Below are positions 55,704 through 63,607 of a stretch of 64,000 bases of DNA, piece after piece. Positions within the stretch are counted from its first letter, which is position 1, and every line of letters begins with the position of its first letter. The stretch is from Winogradskyella undariae (lineage in GTDB: Bacteria > Bacteroidota > Bacteroidia > Flavobacteriales > Flavobacteriaceae). The notes beneath the pieces are model-generated. The model had not been told where the DNA came from. It did no database searches and saw only the letters and a list, made by a program, of their open reading frames with translations. The stretch is from contig NZ_JABTEL010000004.1 in assembly GCF_013285155.1 (NCBI RefSeq), forward strand, positions 124,001 to 188,000, read 5' to 3'. A program made the translations under genes and the position numbers.

Positions 55704-56408
55704 TTAGTATTCGGAAAATCGGTACCCAACTCCCCAAGTGGTAAGTATATATTCTGGGTTTCCAGGATCTTGTTCTATTTTTGCTCGTAAACGGTTAATA
55801 TGAGAATTTACGGTATGTTCATAACCTTCAAATTCATACCCCCAAATACGATGCAACAATTGTGCACGACTATAGGTTTTACCCACATTATTGGCTAATA
55901 AACACAGTAATTCAAATTCTTTAGGTGTAAGATTAAGGCGTTCACCTTGTAATTCTACTTTTCTCATTTCCTGATTGACCACAAGATCTTTACGCGTTAA
56001 TAGAGGCAAATTTTCTTCTTCTGATGTAGCTGTTTTAGTATCTAAGGTTTGGCGCCTAATTATAGCTTTTACACGAGCTTGCAATTCGCGAACACTAAAC
56101 GGTTTTGTCATATAATCGTCTGCACCTGTTTCAAGGCCTAAAATCTTATCGATTTCATCACTCTTACTGGTAAGCATGAGTATTGGAGTATTAATATTAG
56201 AGGCTCTTAACTCCCTGCAAATGTCTAAGCCTTTTTTACCAGGTAACATTACATCTAAAATAATTAGATCGTAAGCATTTGTAGAAGCTTCTATAAAACC
56301 TTCGCTACCATTATAACAACTTTTTAAACTTGTTTGATCGTCTTCAAGGTTTATAGTAACCAATTCAGCTATATGAACGTCGTCTTCGACAACTAAAATT
56401 TGAACCAT
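55704..56408 (-). CDS. OmpR-family response regulator
   Basis: A 234-residue regulator with an N-terminal receiver (VVEDD acidic pocket, phospho-acceptor Asp about 53 in LIILDVMLPGK, Lys in MTKPFS) and a C-terminal winged helix (LTPKEFELLCLLANN, then VNSHINRLRAKIE). The start at 56408 (MVQILVVEDDVHIA) is preferred over the ATG seven codons upstream. It is the partner of the kinase directly downstream. A perfect hairpin (ATGTTATT/AATAACAT, 56466-56487) lies upstream. Confidence 0.93.
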   Translation of the reverse strand: MVQILVVEDDVHIAELVTINLEDDQTSLKSCYNGSEGFIEASTNAYDLIILDVMLPGKKGLDICRELRASNINTPILMLTSKSDEIDKILGLETGADDYMTKPFSVRELQARVKAIIRRQTLDTKTATSEEENLPLLTRKDLVVNQEMRKVELQGERLNLTPKEFELLCLLANNVGKTYSRAQLLHRIWGYEFEGYEHTVNSHINRLRAKIEQDPGNPEYILTTWGVGYRFSEY

Positions 56409-56654
56409 TTCAATATATTTTGTGGGCAATCTAATCTTAAAGTATCAAGAAAGTATCCCGATATTATGTTATTAAAAAAATAACATGTGCTTCGATTACA
56501 GGTTAATACTTAAAATAGACGAAAGAAGTTGAAGATGCTTTCAAATTAAAAAAAGTAAATCTCTTGAAAACCTAAGTAAAGATTGCTAATAAATAAAAAT
56601 GGATCTTTTTATATCTAGTATCGGAGTTACTAGATTTTAACTATGCTAAAAAAT

Positions 56655-56696
56655 AAACCCTTGAAAACAACTAGTGCTTACAAGGGTTTTTCTTTT
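56655..56696 (+). terminator. Isolated plus-strand terminator-like hairpin
   Basis: Arms AAACCCTTG and CAAGGGTTT pair around a 17-base loop, followed by TTTTCTTTT. No plus-strand gene precedes it within the 56409-56835 gap, which otherwise holds only short hairpins and the bases GTGGTCCCACATG at 56697-56709. It may belong to an unrecognised small RNA or be a leftover of an integrated element. Confidence 0.45.
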
Positions 56697-56835
56697 GTGG
56701 TCCCACATGTATTAATATTTATAGAGCAATAAAGAGTATTATATACTCATATAGCACCATTGAGTCAAAATTATTAATCAAGAAAAGTATTATTTAGGGT
56801 TGTTTCCGTACAAAGGTTTGAGCATCACAAGAAGA

Positions 56836-57972
56836 TTACCCTAACACACTACTCAACTTAAACATAGGCAAATACATTGCTATTAAAATAACCCCAACCA
56901 AAACGCCAACAATTAAAATAATAAATGGCTCTAAAACTGTGGATAGTAATTTAGATTTCTGCTGTACTTGAGTGTTATATTGTGTATTTAAACGCTCAAA
57001 AATAAACTCATTTTGATTGGTCTCTTCTGCCACTTTAACCATTGCTATCATTTTATCTTCAAATAATTGATGTTGACTCAAACTTTCACTTAAAGAATGC
57101 CCCTCCAAAATGTTTTGCTCAACGGCATTCAAAGCATTTTGTAAAGGATAAAAATCAATCATTTGCTTTACCAATTGAATACTATAAACCACAGGAACCT
57201 TAGATGCTGTTAACAAAGCAATAGCCTGTGTAAATTGAGATAAGTAAACAATTTTTATAAAATCACCTATAAACGGAATTTTTACAATTATTTTGTCTTT
57301 CAATTTTTTAAACCATTTTTTCTTATTGAAAAATGTTCTAAAAAAAATAACACCAATTATCAAGGTGAATATAAATAACCCATAGGATTTTATAAAATCA
57401 GAACAACTAATAATAAATTTTGTAATTGCTGGCAGTTCTACTTTTTGCTGTTCAAAAATATCTTGAAACATCGGTACAACATAATACAGCATAAAAGCCA
57501 CTACTAAAACGGCTGTAGTTAAAATAATACTTGGATAGGTTAATGCACTTATTAGATTTCGTTTTTGTTCATTCTTTCTAGAAAAGAAAGCCCCTAACTG
57601 CTCTGCAACTTGCTGAAGAGTACCTGTCTCTTCTCCTATTTTTAGAGAGTAATACTCATATTGTGTAAACTGATTGTTTTTAATTACAGATTCTGATAAG
57701 CTTAAACCTGAAATAATATCACTTGAAATTTCTTTAAATAATTGCTTATTTACTTTCTTTTTTTGGGAATTCTCGATGAGCTCTAAAGCATCTCTTAACG
57801 TAATACCAGCCTTAATTAATACACCAAGCTCTATATAAAAATCTTCTTTTATTTTATTAGAAAAGGTACTACCGAAAATAGTAATCTCTTTTTGCAAAAA
57901 GGATGTTGAAGACACCTTCTTCTCTTCCAACTTCTTTTCAGTCTTTGTAATGTTATCTAGTTGAAATGCCAT
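56836..57972 (-). CDS. GspF/PilC-type secretion/pilus platform protein
   Basis: A 378-residue inner-membrane protein of the type II secretion F family (GspF, PilC). It has the duplicated T2SSF domain (about 45-165 and 240-365) and three hydrophobic spans (ALTYPSIILTTAVLVVAFML, the segment near FIFTLIIGVIFF, and LIVGVLVGVILIAMYLPMF). Typical pieces are GETGTLQQVAEQL and LEPFIILIVG. In known systems it anchors the assembly ATPase and pseudopilins. It is last of a six-gene overlapping operon; its start shares one base with the upstream stop (TAATG). Confidence 0.88.
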   Translation of the reverse strand: MAFQLDNITKTEKKLEEKKVSSTSFLQKEITIFGSTFSNKIKEDFYIELGVLIKAGITLRDALELIENSQKKKVNKQLFKEISSDIISGLSLSESVIKNNQFTQYEYYSLKIGEETGTLQQVAEQLGAFFSRKNEQKRNLISALTYPSIILTTAVLVVAFMLYYVVPMFQDIFEQQKVELPAITKFIISCSDFIKSYGLFIFTLIIGVIFFRTFFNKKKWFKKLKDKIIVKIPFIGDFIKIVYLSQFTQAIALLTASKVPVVYSIQLVKQMIDFYPLQNALNAVEQNILEGHSLSESLSQHQLFEDKMIAMVKVAEETNQNEFIFERLNTQYNTQVQQKSKLLSTVLEPFIILIVGVLVGVILIAMYLPMFKLSSVLG

Positions 57973-58436
57973 TAGTTCATATAATTTGAAGCATCATTCT
58001 CTTTGTAAATGAATAAAACTTGAGTTTGAGCATTTTTTGAAGTTACCAATTTTATAGCATCCATCTTACCATCTATTGCTGTTTCTCCATCTAAGAAAAA
58101 CATCTTATTTTGCAATCGGATATTAAATGTATCTGTTTCTTTAATTATATTTTCATCGTAAAATTTATAGCTAACAGAATCTATAGGTGACGAGAATCTT
58201 AATTCATTTTCAAAACCACTATAACGAACTTTAGTATATCTATTAAAATCTAACCATAGTGCTGTTTCTAATCTATTTAATTCAGTAGTCTTATTGTAGT
58301 TTTGCTGAATAGCGAGCATATGCCTTTGTACTAAAGACAATACAGAAAAAGCAAGCCCAACTACAATACTGGTTAGAATAAGTACTATAATCATTTCGCT
58401 TAATGTAAAAGCTTTTAATCTTTTATTTGGTTTCAA
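57972..58436 (-). CDS. Prepilin-like protein with type IV N-methylation signal
   Basis: A 154-residue protein. Short basic leader MKPNKRLKA, then the prepilin cleavage motif A|FTLSEM with Glu at +5, then a hydrophobic helix IIVLILTSIVVGLAFSVLS. The rest is a small globular domain. This is the mark of a (pseudo)pilin processed by prepilin peptidase; the short length fits a minor GspH/I/J-like subunit. It overlaps its neighbours by 1 and 14 bases. Confidence 0.85.
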   Translation of the reverse strand: MKPNKRLKAFTLSEMIIVLILTSIVVGLAFSVLSLVQRHMLAIQQNYNKTTELNRLETALWLDFNRYTKVRYSGFENELRFSSPIDSVSYKFYDENIIKETDTFNIRLQNKMFFLDGETAIDGKMDAIKLVTSKNAQTQVLFIYKENDASNYMN

Positions 58437-58758
58437 TTATTTCTTTATTAACTGTTTTTGATGTTTTACTATTAATAGCTTCAAATTCAATGATAGTATT
58501 ATTATTTTCTTTATAACTATCTACTAGTATTTGCCAATCTTTAAAATCATCAGTATATGGAATTGTGAGTTTATCATTTTTATATAAGTACTGTAATTCT
58601 GAAAGTTCCGCATCAATAGCTCTTGTATTATTTTTTATAGAGTTAGAAAATAGATTATTTAAAATCATACTCGAAATCACAAATACAATGACTATCAGTA
58701 TTGTAGCCACTAAAGTCTCCATTAATGTAGACGCTCTTATTTTTTCTAATACAACCAT
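58423..58758 (-). CDS. Prepilin-like minor subunit
   Basis: A 111-residue protein. Leader MVVLEKIRA is followed by STLMETLVATILIVIVFVIS, matching the prepilin motif with Ala-Ser at the cleavage site, Glu at +5 and a hydrophobic helix. The C-terminal part is short and polar. It probably encodes a second minor pseudopilin. Start and stop overlap the adjacent genes by 13 and 14 bases, so translation is coupled. Confidence 0.78.
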   Translation of the reverse strand: MVVLEKIRASTLMETLVATILIVIVFVISSMILNNLFSNSIKNNTRAIDAELSELQYLYKNDKLTIPYTDDFKDWQILVDSYKENNNTIIEFEAINSKTSKTVNKEIIETK

Positions 58759-60023
58759 TTAACCTCTCCTTTTTTAGAATTATTAAATGAAAATCCTATG
58801 TATTGCTGAGGAAGTTTATCAACATTAATTGTACCATTATAAATATGACTTTGATAGATTGAACCCGATTGTTTAACTATAAAATTATTAGCAAAGACAG
58901 TTCCTAAAACCTGACCTCTTAATTCTAAATTTTGATTACAATATACCTCTCCAATAACAACAGTGTTTTCTTTCAATTCTAATTGCACATTATAATTATT
59001 GGTTTTGGGCATACCTAGATACAATACTATTCCGCTAATATTAGAATTGGTATTAATAACCAAATTTTTATTATTAAAGCCTGAAGACATAAGCTTTTCT
59101 TGTTCATTCATTTTCTCATTTAACACTAATGCCGATGGATAACTTAAGTCAACATTTTCACCTATTACTAAGGATTCTGAAGCAATAGCCTGGAAATTAC
59201 CCTTAACATAATTCTCAACTTCAATCTCCGGCGCAATAAGTACAATATCGTTTAAAACAGAAGAGCTTTCAACCACTATTTTTGTTTTAGATTGCACAAT
59301 AATATTTCCAATGAGTCTAACTCTGTTAAGCCTTATTTCAGAATTAGAGTAAACCATCTGTTCTGGTCTTAAAAATGAGTTTTTATAAGTTTTACCATCA
59401 CTTAAAATTAAAAAATCTTCTTGCTCTATTTTTAAAATTTCATTTTCTATAGTGTTTATTTGAGTAATAGTCTCATTAAATAAGTTTGGCAGCTTAGACG
59501 AAGGCTTTGTCTGTCCATAAATAAGTTGAGAGCCATCATATGATTGCCCTGAAATATTTCCCGATTTTACACCTCGTTCAGGTAAATATGCTACACCTTT
59601 AATTTTTGTATTCCCAACCAATACTAATGGTCTATTATTATCTTGGGCAAACAAGGCAACTCTGTTGTCTTCTGGCTGCCTCCCCCCAATTAATACCGTC
59701 TTTTTTAAATTATAATTTTTAATTTCCGAAACAACAGTTATCTTCTCAAAAATCCCCCAAAACTCACGGTGTACTTTTAAACGCTTATAATCTTCATCTT
59801 TTAAATCAATATAAGTGGTGTCATTTAACGGAATATGGTTTTTTAACGAATAACTAATTCCTTTATTGCTGTTCTTAGAGGTTTCTATAATAAAATCGGT
59901 TTGTATACCAAACTGTTTATGTGCTTGCACCAAAAGAACAAAAGCAGTTAGTAGTAAAGCAATAATCACTGCAATAAAAAGTGTTATTTGTAATGCTCCT
60001 GCTTTTAGTTTTTCCCAAAACAT
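58746..60023 (-). CDS. Single-span protein with beta-helix-like domain in pilus operon
   Basis: A 425-residue protein. The N-terminus is MFWEKLKAGALQITLFIAVI followed by more hydrophobic residues (to about 32), resembling the anchor of PilX/GspK-type minor pilins but without a clear cleavage motif. The remainder is beta-rich with short repeated strands (for example RVRLIGNIIVQSKTKIVVES, NTVVIGEVYCNQNLEL), suggesting a beta-helix like bactofilins. I do not recognise a named family. Its position, between the GspC/PilP-like and prepilin genes with 1 and 13-base overlaps, makes it part of the machine. Confidence 0.7.
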   Translation of the reverse strand: MFWEKLKAGALQITLFIAVIIALLLTAFVLLVQAHKQFGIQTDFIIETSKNSNKGISYSLKNHIPLNDTTYIDLKDEDYKRLKVHREFWGIFEKITVVSEIKNYNLKKTVLIGGRQPEDNRVALFAQDNNRPLVLVGNTKIKGVAYLPERGVKSGNISGQSYDGSQLIYGQTKPSSKLPNLFNETITQINTIENEILKIEQEDFLILSDGKTYKNSFLRPEQMVYSNSEIRLNRVRLIGNIIVQSKTKIVVESSSVLNDIVLIAPEIEVENYVKGNFQAIASESLVIGENVDLSYPSALVLNEKMNEQEKLMSSGFNNKNLVINTNSNISGIVLYLGMPKTNNYNVQLELKENTVVIGEVYCNQNLELRGQVLGTVFANNFIVKQSGSIYQSHIYNGTINVDKLPQQYIGFSFNNSKKGEVKWLY

Positions 60024-60487
60024 TATTGACGTTTTATGGTTTTCGATATGTTGTTATACCTAACAACGATCGCGTTTGTATTTCCTCTAATCAGTTTTAC
60101 ACTATCTACAATTTGTCCGCGCTTTAGTAAATATTGATTTTTATTAATATTCACAACAAATACTTGGTCTGATAAATCTTGCTTTTTTATAACCCCTCCA
60201 TACGTAACGTTAGGAAAATTTGATGTAACTTTTTTTTGTGTGTTAGCAGACGTCGATTTTCCTTTGTTATTAAAATTCAATGTCCCAAGGAAAGGATCTC
60301 TTTCAATATTTTTGATAGAAAACGTGTCTACTTTTACACTTATTTTTGGTAGAAAAGAAACATTTAAATCTTGCGGTGCTATTTCAGCCACATCAGGACT
60401 TAATCCATTGACAAATTTATAAGCAACTGTTCCCCAAATTACCAAAACCGCAACCAATAATATGTATATTTTTGTTTTATTCTTCAA
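60023..60487 (-). CDS. GspC/PilP-like inner-membrane protein
   Basis: A 154-residue protein. An N-terminal membrane helix (IYILLVAVLVIWGTVAYKFV) leads to a linker (RDPFLGTL) and a small beta-rich domain (VTYGGVIKKQDLSDQVFVV, then LLKRGQIVDSVKL) in the pattern of the homology-region domain of GspC and PilP, which connects the inner-membrane platform to the secretin. Assignment is by domain plan, motif RDPF and context. It overlaps the fibronectin-like lipoprotein gene by 11 bases. Confidence 0.7.
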   Translation of the reverse strand: MKNKTKIYILLVAVLVIWGTVAYKFVNGLSPDVAEIAPQDLNVSFLPKISVKVDTFSIKNIERDPFLGTLNFNNKGKSTSANTQKKVTSNFPNVTYGGVIKKQDLSDQVFVVNINKNQYLLKRGQIVDSVKLIRGNTNAIVVRYNNISKTIKRQ

Positions 60488-61139
60488 CCGTAAAATTTTG
60501 TGCTGTATATGTTGTTTCGTAATCAGAATTTTGTGCTTTTACACGCCACTCATAATCTTGAGCCTCTAAATTGGAAACCGAAAATACAGTAGTGCTTATT
60601 ATTTCATTTTCAATAATTTCTATGGCACTAGCAAAGTCTGGAGTTGCAATTTGAATTGTATATTCTTCGGCGTTTAAAACCATATCCCAAGAAAAGTTAA
60701 TAGTATCTGTTGTTAAAAATATAAGATTATCTGCAGGTGCTAATAAAATTACTTCTTCATTAGAAATATCTACAGCGTCACTTTCAGTAATACTAAAACT
60801 TTGTGTTGTATATGGGGTTTGATAATTAGAATTTTCGGCTCTAACTCTCCATTGATAACTTCCTGAATTTAATGCCTTCGTAAAATTTATTGCGGTTACT
60901 AAGGTATCTTCTTCAATAGCTGTTGTGTTTTCAAAATCTGGCGTTGCTATTTGTAACCTATAACTATCAGCTTCCTCTACGGCATTCCATGAAAAATTTA
61001 CGGTAGTATTGGTTAATACAGAAGCCTCCGTTGGCGCTAAAATAGAAACTTCTTTATTTGAAATATCTTCTACGCCAATAATATCTTCACAGTTAAAAAC
61101 AAAAAGTGGTAGAATAAAAATCCAAAAAATCTTTTTCAT
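60477..61139 (-). CDS. Lipoprotein with two fibronectin-type III-like domains
   Basis: A 220-residue lipoprotein (lipobox FVFNC, Cys17). Two tandem copies of a roughly 95-residue unit follow, each starting ISN(K/E)EV-LLAP and containing NFSW(N/D), Y(R/T)(L/I)QIATPDF and Y(Q/E)WRV(R/K)A(E/Q)NS. This is a fibronectin III-like fold, with high similarity between copies indicating recent duplication. It lies first in the overlapping pilus-like operon. A role as an outer-membrane partner of the machine is inference. Confidence 0.75.
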   Translation of the reverse strand: MKKIFWIFILPLFVFNCEDIIGVEDISNKEVSILAPTEASVLTNTTVNFSWNAVEEADSYRLQIATPDFENTTAIEEDTLVTAINFTKALNSGSYQWRVRAENSNYQTPYTTQSFSITESDAVDISNEEVILLAPADNLIFLTTDTINFSWDMVLNAEEYTIQIATPDFASAIEIIENEIISTTVFSVSNLEAQDYEWRVKAQNSDYETTYTAQNFTVEE

Positions 61140-61232
61140 GCGTTTAAATTTATTTATTATATCGTAGTATATAGTCTGCCATTAATCAACACCTCTATGT
61201 GATTAAATTTCCCATATGCTACTTTCATTTTA

Positions 61233-61970
61233 TTACAATTTAAAATAATCTATTTGTTTTTTAGCTTTTTTGGCTGATTTATATGTACTACGAGTGCATT
61301 TATCCGAACTTTCAACGATATCTATGATTTCTAATTGGTATTTATCATTTTGTTTCCAACAAAAATTAGAGCTTACATAAGCAAAAACAACACCATGGCT
61401 AAACAATACTGTTTTTTGCTCTTCATTATTAATATAAGTTTTTAAGGCGTAACTCTTTTTACCTGCCCTTTCTAAAAAAACTTCATCTGCATTTTCTATT
61501 GCTGTTAAATCACTTTCATTTAAAGCCATAGATACACTGGTAACTATATCTGCCGTATTATTTGTTTTTAAAAACTGAAACAGAGCTATATTTTCTTTAG
61601 CATTTAATGCATTTAAAACACTTACTCTATCTGCTATTTCTAACTTTATATATCGTGGCTTATTTACCATTGAATCCATATAATTAATACGCACCTTTTT
61701 TGTTTGTGATAATTTAGCTTTATTAAAAGCTTTAATGGATGCCTTGTTAAAATACTCAAAGTTTATTTGAACCTTAATAGGATTTTTATACTTAGGTATG
61801 GCTGTATGGTTATAATCTTGTTCTAATAAAAAACCTTTGTACTCACCAACAGTTCCTAGTTGTAAATTTTGTTTAATTGTTTTTTGAGATTCCTCACCTA
61901 TGTATATTGTATGGCAACTATAAAATAAAAACAGAAGTAAAATAGGCGATATAAAAAGTAATTTTCGCAT
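61233..61970 (-). CDS. Hypothetical exported lipoprotein
   Basis: A 245-residue protein with a lipoprotein signal (LLFLFYSCHTIY, Cys19). Segments include KYKNPIKVQINFEYFNKASI, RYIKLEIADRVSVLNALNA and FCWKQNDKYQLEIIDIVESS. No family recognised. It lies 93 bases upstream of the pilus-like operon in the same direction, so it may be co-transcribed. Its start faces the transposase gene 65 bases away. Confidence 0.7.
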   Translation of the reverse strand: MRKLLFISPILLLFLFYSCHTIYIGEESQKTIKQNLQLGTVGEYKGFLLEQDYNHTAIPKYKNPIKVQINFEYFNKASIKAFNKAKLSQTKKVRINYMDSMVNKPRYIKLEIADRVSVLNALNAKENIALFQFLKTNNTADIVTSVSMALNESDLTAIENADEVFLERAGKKSYALKTYINNEEQKTVLFSHGVVFAYVSSNFCWKQNDKYQLEIIDIVESSDKCTRSTYKSAKKAKKQIDYFKL

Positions 61971-62034
61971 TAATTAATATGATTTATGTAAATATATAAA
62001 TTCTCATTTTAAGTTTGTCGTCATATTATTTTTT

Positions 62035-63318
62035 ATGACACACAAAAAGCGAAACTACCATTCATTAATCCCAGTACTTTATGCCAAAGGGTTACTGGGT
62101 AAGCAACAGCTTAATAAAATACCTAAACGCACCCTACAACATTGGAACAAAAACAAAGATAAAACTTATGATTTTGAATCTTGGGTAATGCCTTTTGAAG
62201 AACACATAGAAGGTATTAAAAAAACATACGAACGTAAGCAACTAAAAAAAGTAATACAGTTTATCATAAAAGTAAGTGATGGCTATCACCGTGTATTAAC
62301 CAATGTTAATAAGAATAAAACCGTTTTAAAAGAAAATGCAGAATATATTATTGGTTCTATTGACGAAATTGTGTTTCAATCTCATATTAAAGTAAAACGT
62401 GCCTGTAAATTTTATGGTGTTTCTAGTGATTGGTATTATCGTGAAAAACGAAAAGCTAATTGCGCTCTTAATATATTTAATAACTGTTTTAAACAACACC
62501 CTAATCAGTTAACATTTAAAGAGACAAATGCTATAGAACAACTTGTTAAAGCCCCAAAACACTTTGGTAAAACAAAAGTCACATTGTATTACCATGCCTT
62601 ACGACATAATTTAGTCTCATGCGGAAAATCTACCTTTAGCAAATACGCAAAGGCATTGGGATACCAAAAGCCTAAGAAACCAAAGATTCCACCAAAAAAA
62701 GGTATACGTGCTACTCGTATTTTTGAATGGTTACATGTTGATATTACCTTAGTACCAACACTAGATAATGGTATGCAAAAAGTAGCCTTTGTAAAAGATA
62801 ATTTTTCTAAAGCTATTTTACATTATGCCTCTGTTTATGAAAAAGCAGATAGTAAATTTATCACCAAATTATTTAAAGAAACTTTTGATAAACATAATTT
62901 ATACAGTTTAACTAAGCCAATAAACATTTTAACTGATGGCGGCTCTGAAAACAAAGGTGATTTCACCACTTGGGTACATCATTTTAATGCACCTCCTGTA
63001 GTTTCTAAAATTACAGCCAGGACTAAAGACTTTCCATTATCTAATTCTATGGCAGAGAGCACTCATAGTATATATAAAACTGAATTTTTAAAAGGACAGG
63101 TTTCTAAAACTAGAGAAAATCATCTAGAAAGTCTTAATCGTTTTGTTAAATATTATAATTACGAGAGACATCCTGCTGATTTATGTGGCTTACATCCTAT
63201 GGAAGTTATAAATGGTAAAATACCTGATAAAGATTATTATAAAAATCAAATAGCAGAAGCCAAAATTAACCGAGTAATTACCAATAAAGTATTTAATAAG
63301 TGTGTTTTTACAAGATAA
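62035..63318 (+). CDS. DDE (rve) transposase
   Basis: A 427-residue transposase. An N-terminal helix-turn-helix region (about 1-160, including RACKFYGVSSDWYYREKRK) precedes an IS3/IS481-like linker (HFGKTKVTLYYHALR) and an integrase core with Asp about 235 (HVDITLV), Asp about 300 (LTDGGSEN) and Glu about 340 (NSMAES); D and E are 40 residues apart. The catalytic set looks intact. I could not find convincing terminal inverted repeats or target duplication within about 100 bases, so the boundaries and family are open. Confidence 0.85.
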   Translation: MTHKKRNYHSLIPVLYAKGLLGKQQLNKIPKRTLQHWNKNKDKTYDFESWVMPFEEHIEGIKKTYERKQLKKVIQFIIKVSDGYHRVLTNVNKNKTVLKENAEYIIGSIDEIVFQSHIKVKRACKFYGVSSDWYYREKRKANCALNIFNNCFKQHPNQLTFKETNAIEQLVKAPKHFGKTKVTLYYHALRHNLVSCGKSTFSKYAKALGYQKPKKPKIPPKKGIRATRIFEWLHVDITLVPTLDNGMQKVAFVKDNFSKAILHYASVYEKADSKFITKLFKETFDKHNLYSLTKPINILTDGGSENKGDFTTWVHHFNAPPVVSKITARTKDFPLSNSMAESTHSIYKTEFLKGQVSKTRENHLESLNRFVKYYNYERHPADLCGLHPMEVINGKIPDKDYYKNQIAEAKINRVITNKVFNKCVFTR

Positions 63319-63440
63319 TTATGTTAATAACCAAAAAACACATGCTTTTTAGTTTTTTAAACTATTATTTTTAAATCATAGTCTTAGGTACTTTCTATCT
63401 TAAATACAATTCTGCACTAACTATAAAAAATATATCTTAA

Positions 63441-63578
63441 TATCATTTTATCACAACACGCAAACATTGGCGTAGTTTTGTTGTAGATTTTAATAGATGT
63501 TGCTCTGATAAATCTACTGTTACCAAAATTATAGACGCTTTTATTAGAGATACTAAAACTAAAAAAGCGTACGCATAA
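63441..63578 (+). pseudogene. C-terminal gene fragment downstream of transposase
   Basis: An open stretch without a start codon reads RKHWRSFVVDFNRCCSDKST, then VTKIIDAFIRDTKTKKAYA and a stop. Its composition is protein-like. It looks like the tail of a gene whose front was lost, probably when the transposable element arrived (inference). I do not recognise the family. The region 63319-63440 holds no other gene. Confidence 0.4.
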
Positions 63579-63604
63579 AAAAACCACCCGAAGGTGGTTT
63601 TAAT
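63576..63604 (-). terminator. Terminator after MORN-repeat gene
   Basis: Arms AAACCACC and GGTGGTTT pair around CGAA, followed by seven T on the minus strand, just past the stop codon at 63608. The fragment on the plus strand also ends here. Confidence 0.75.
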
Positions 63605-63607
63605 TAT

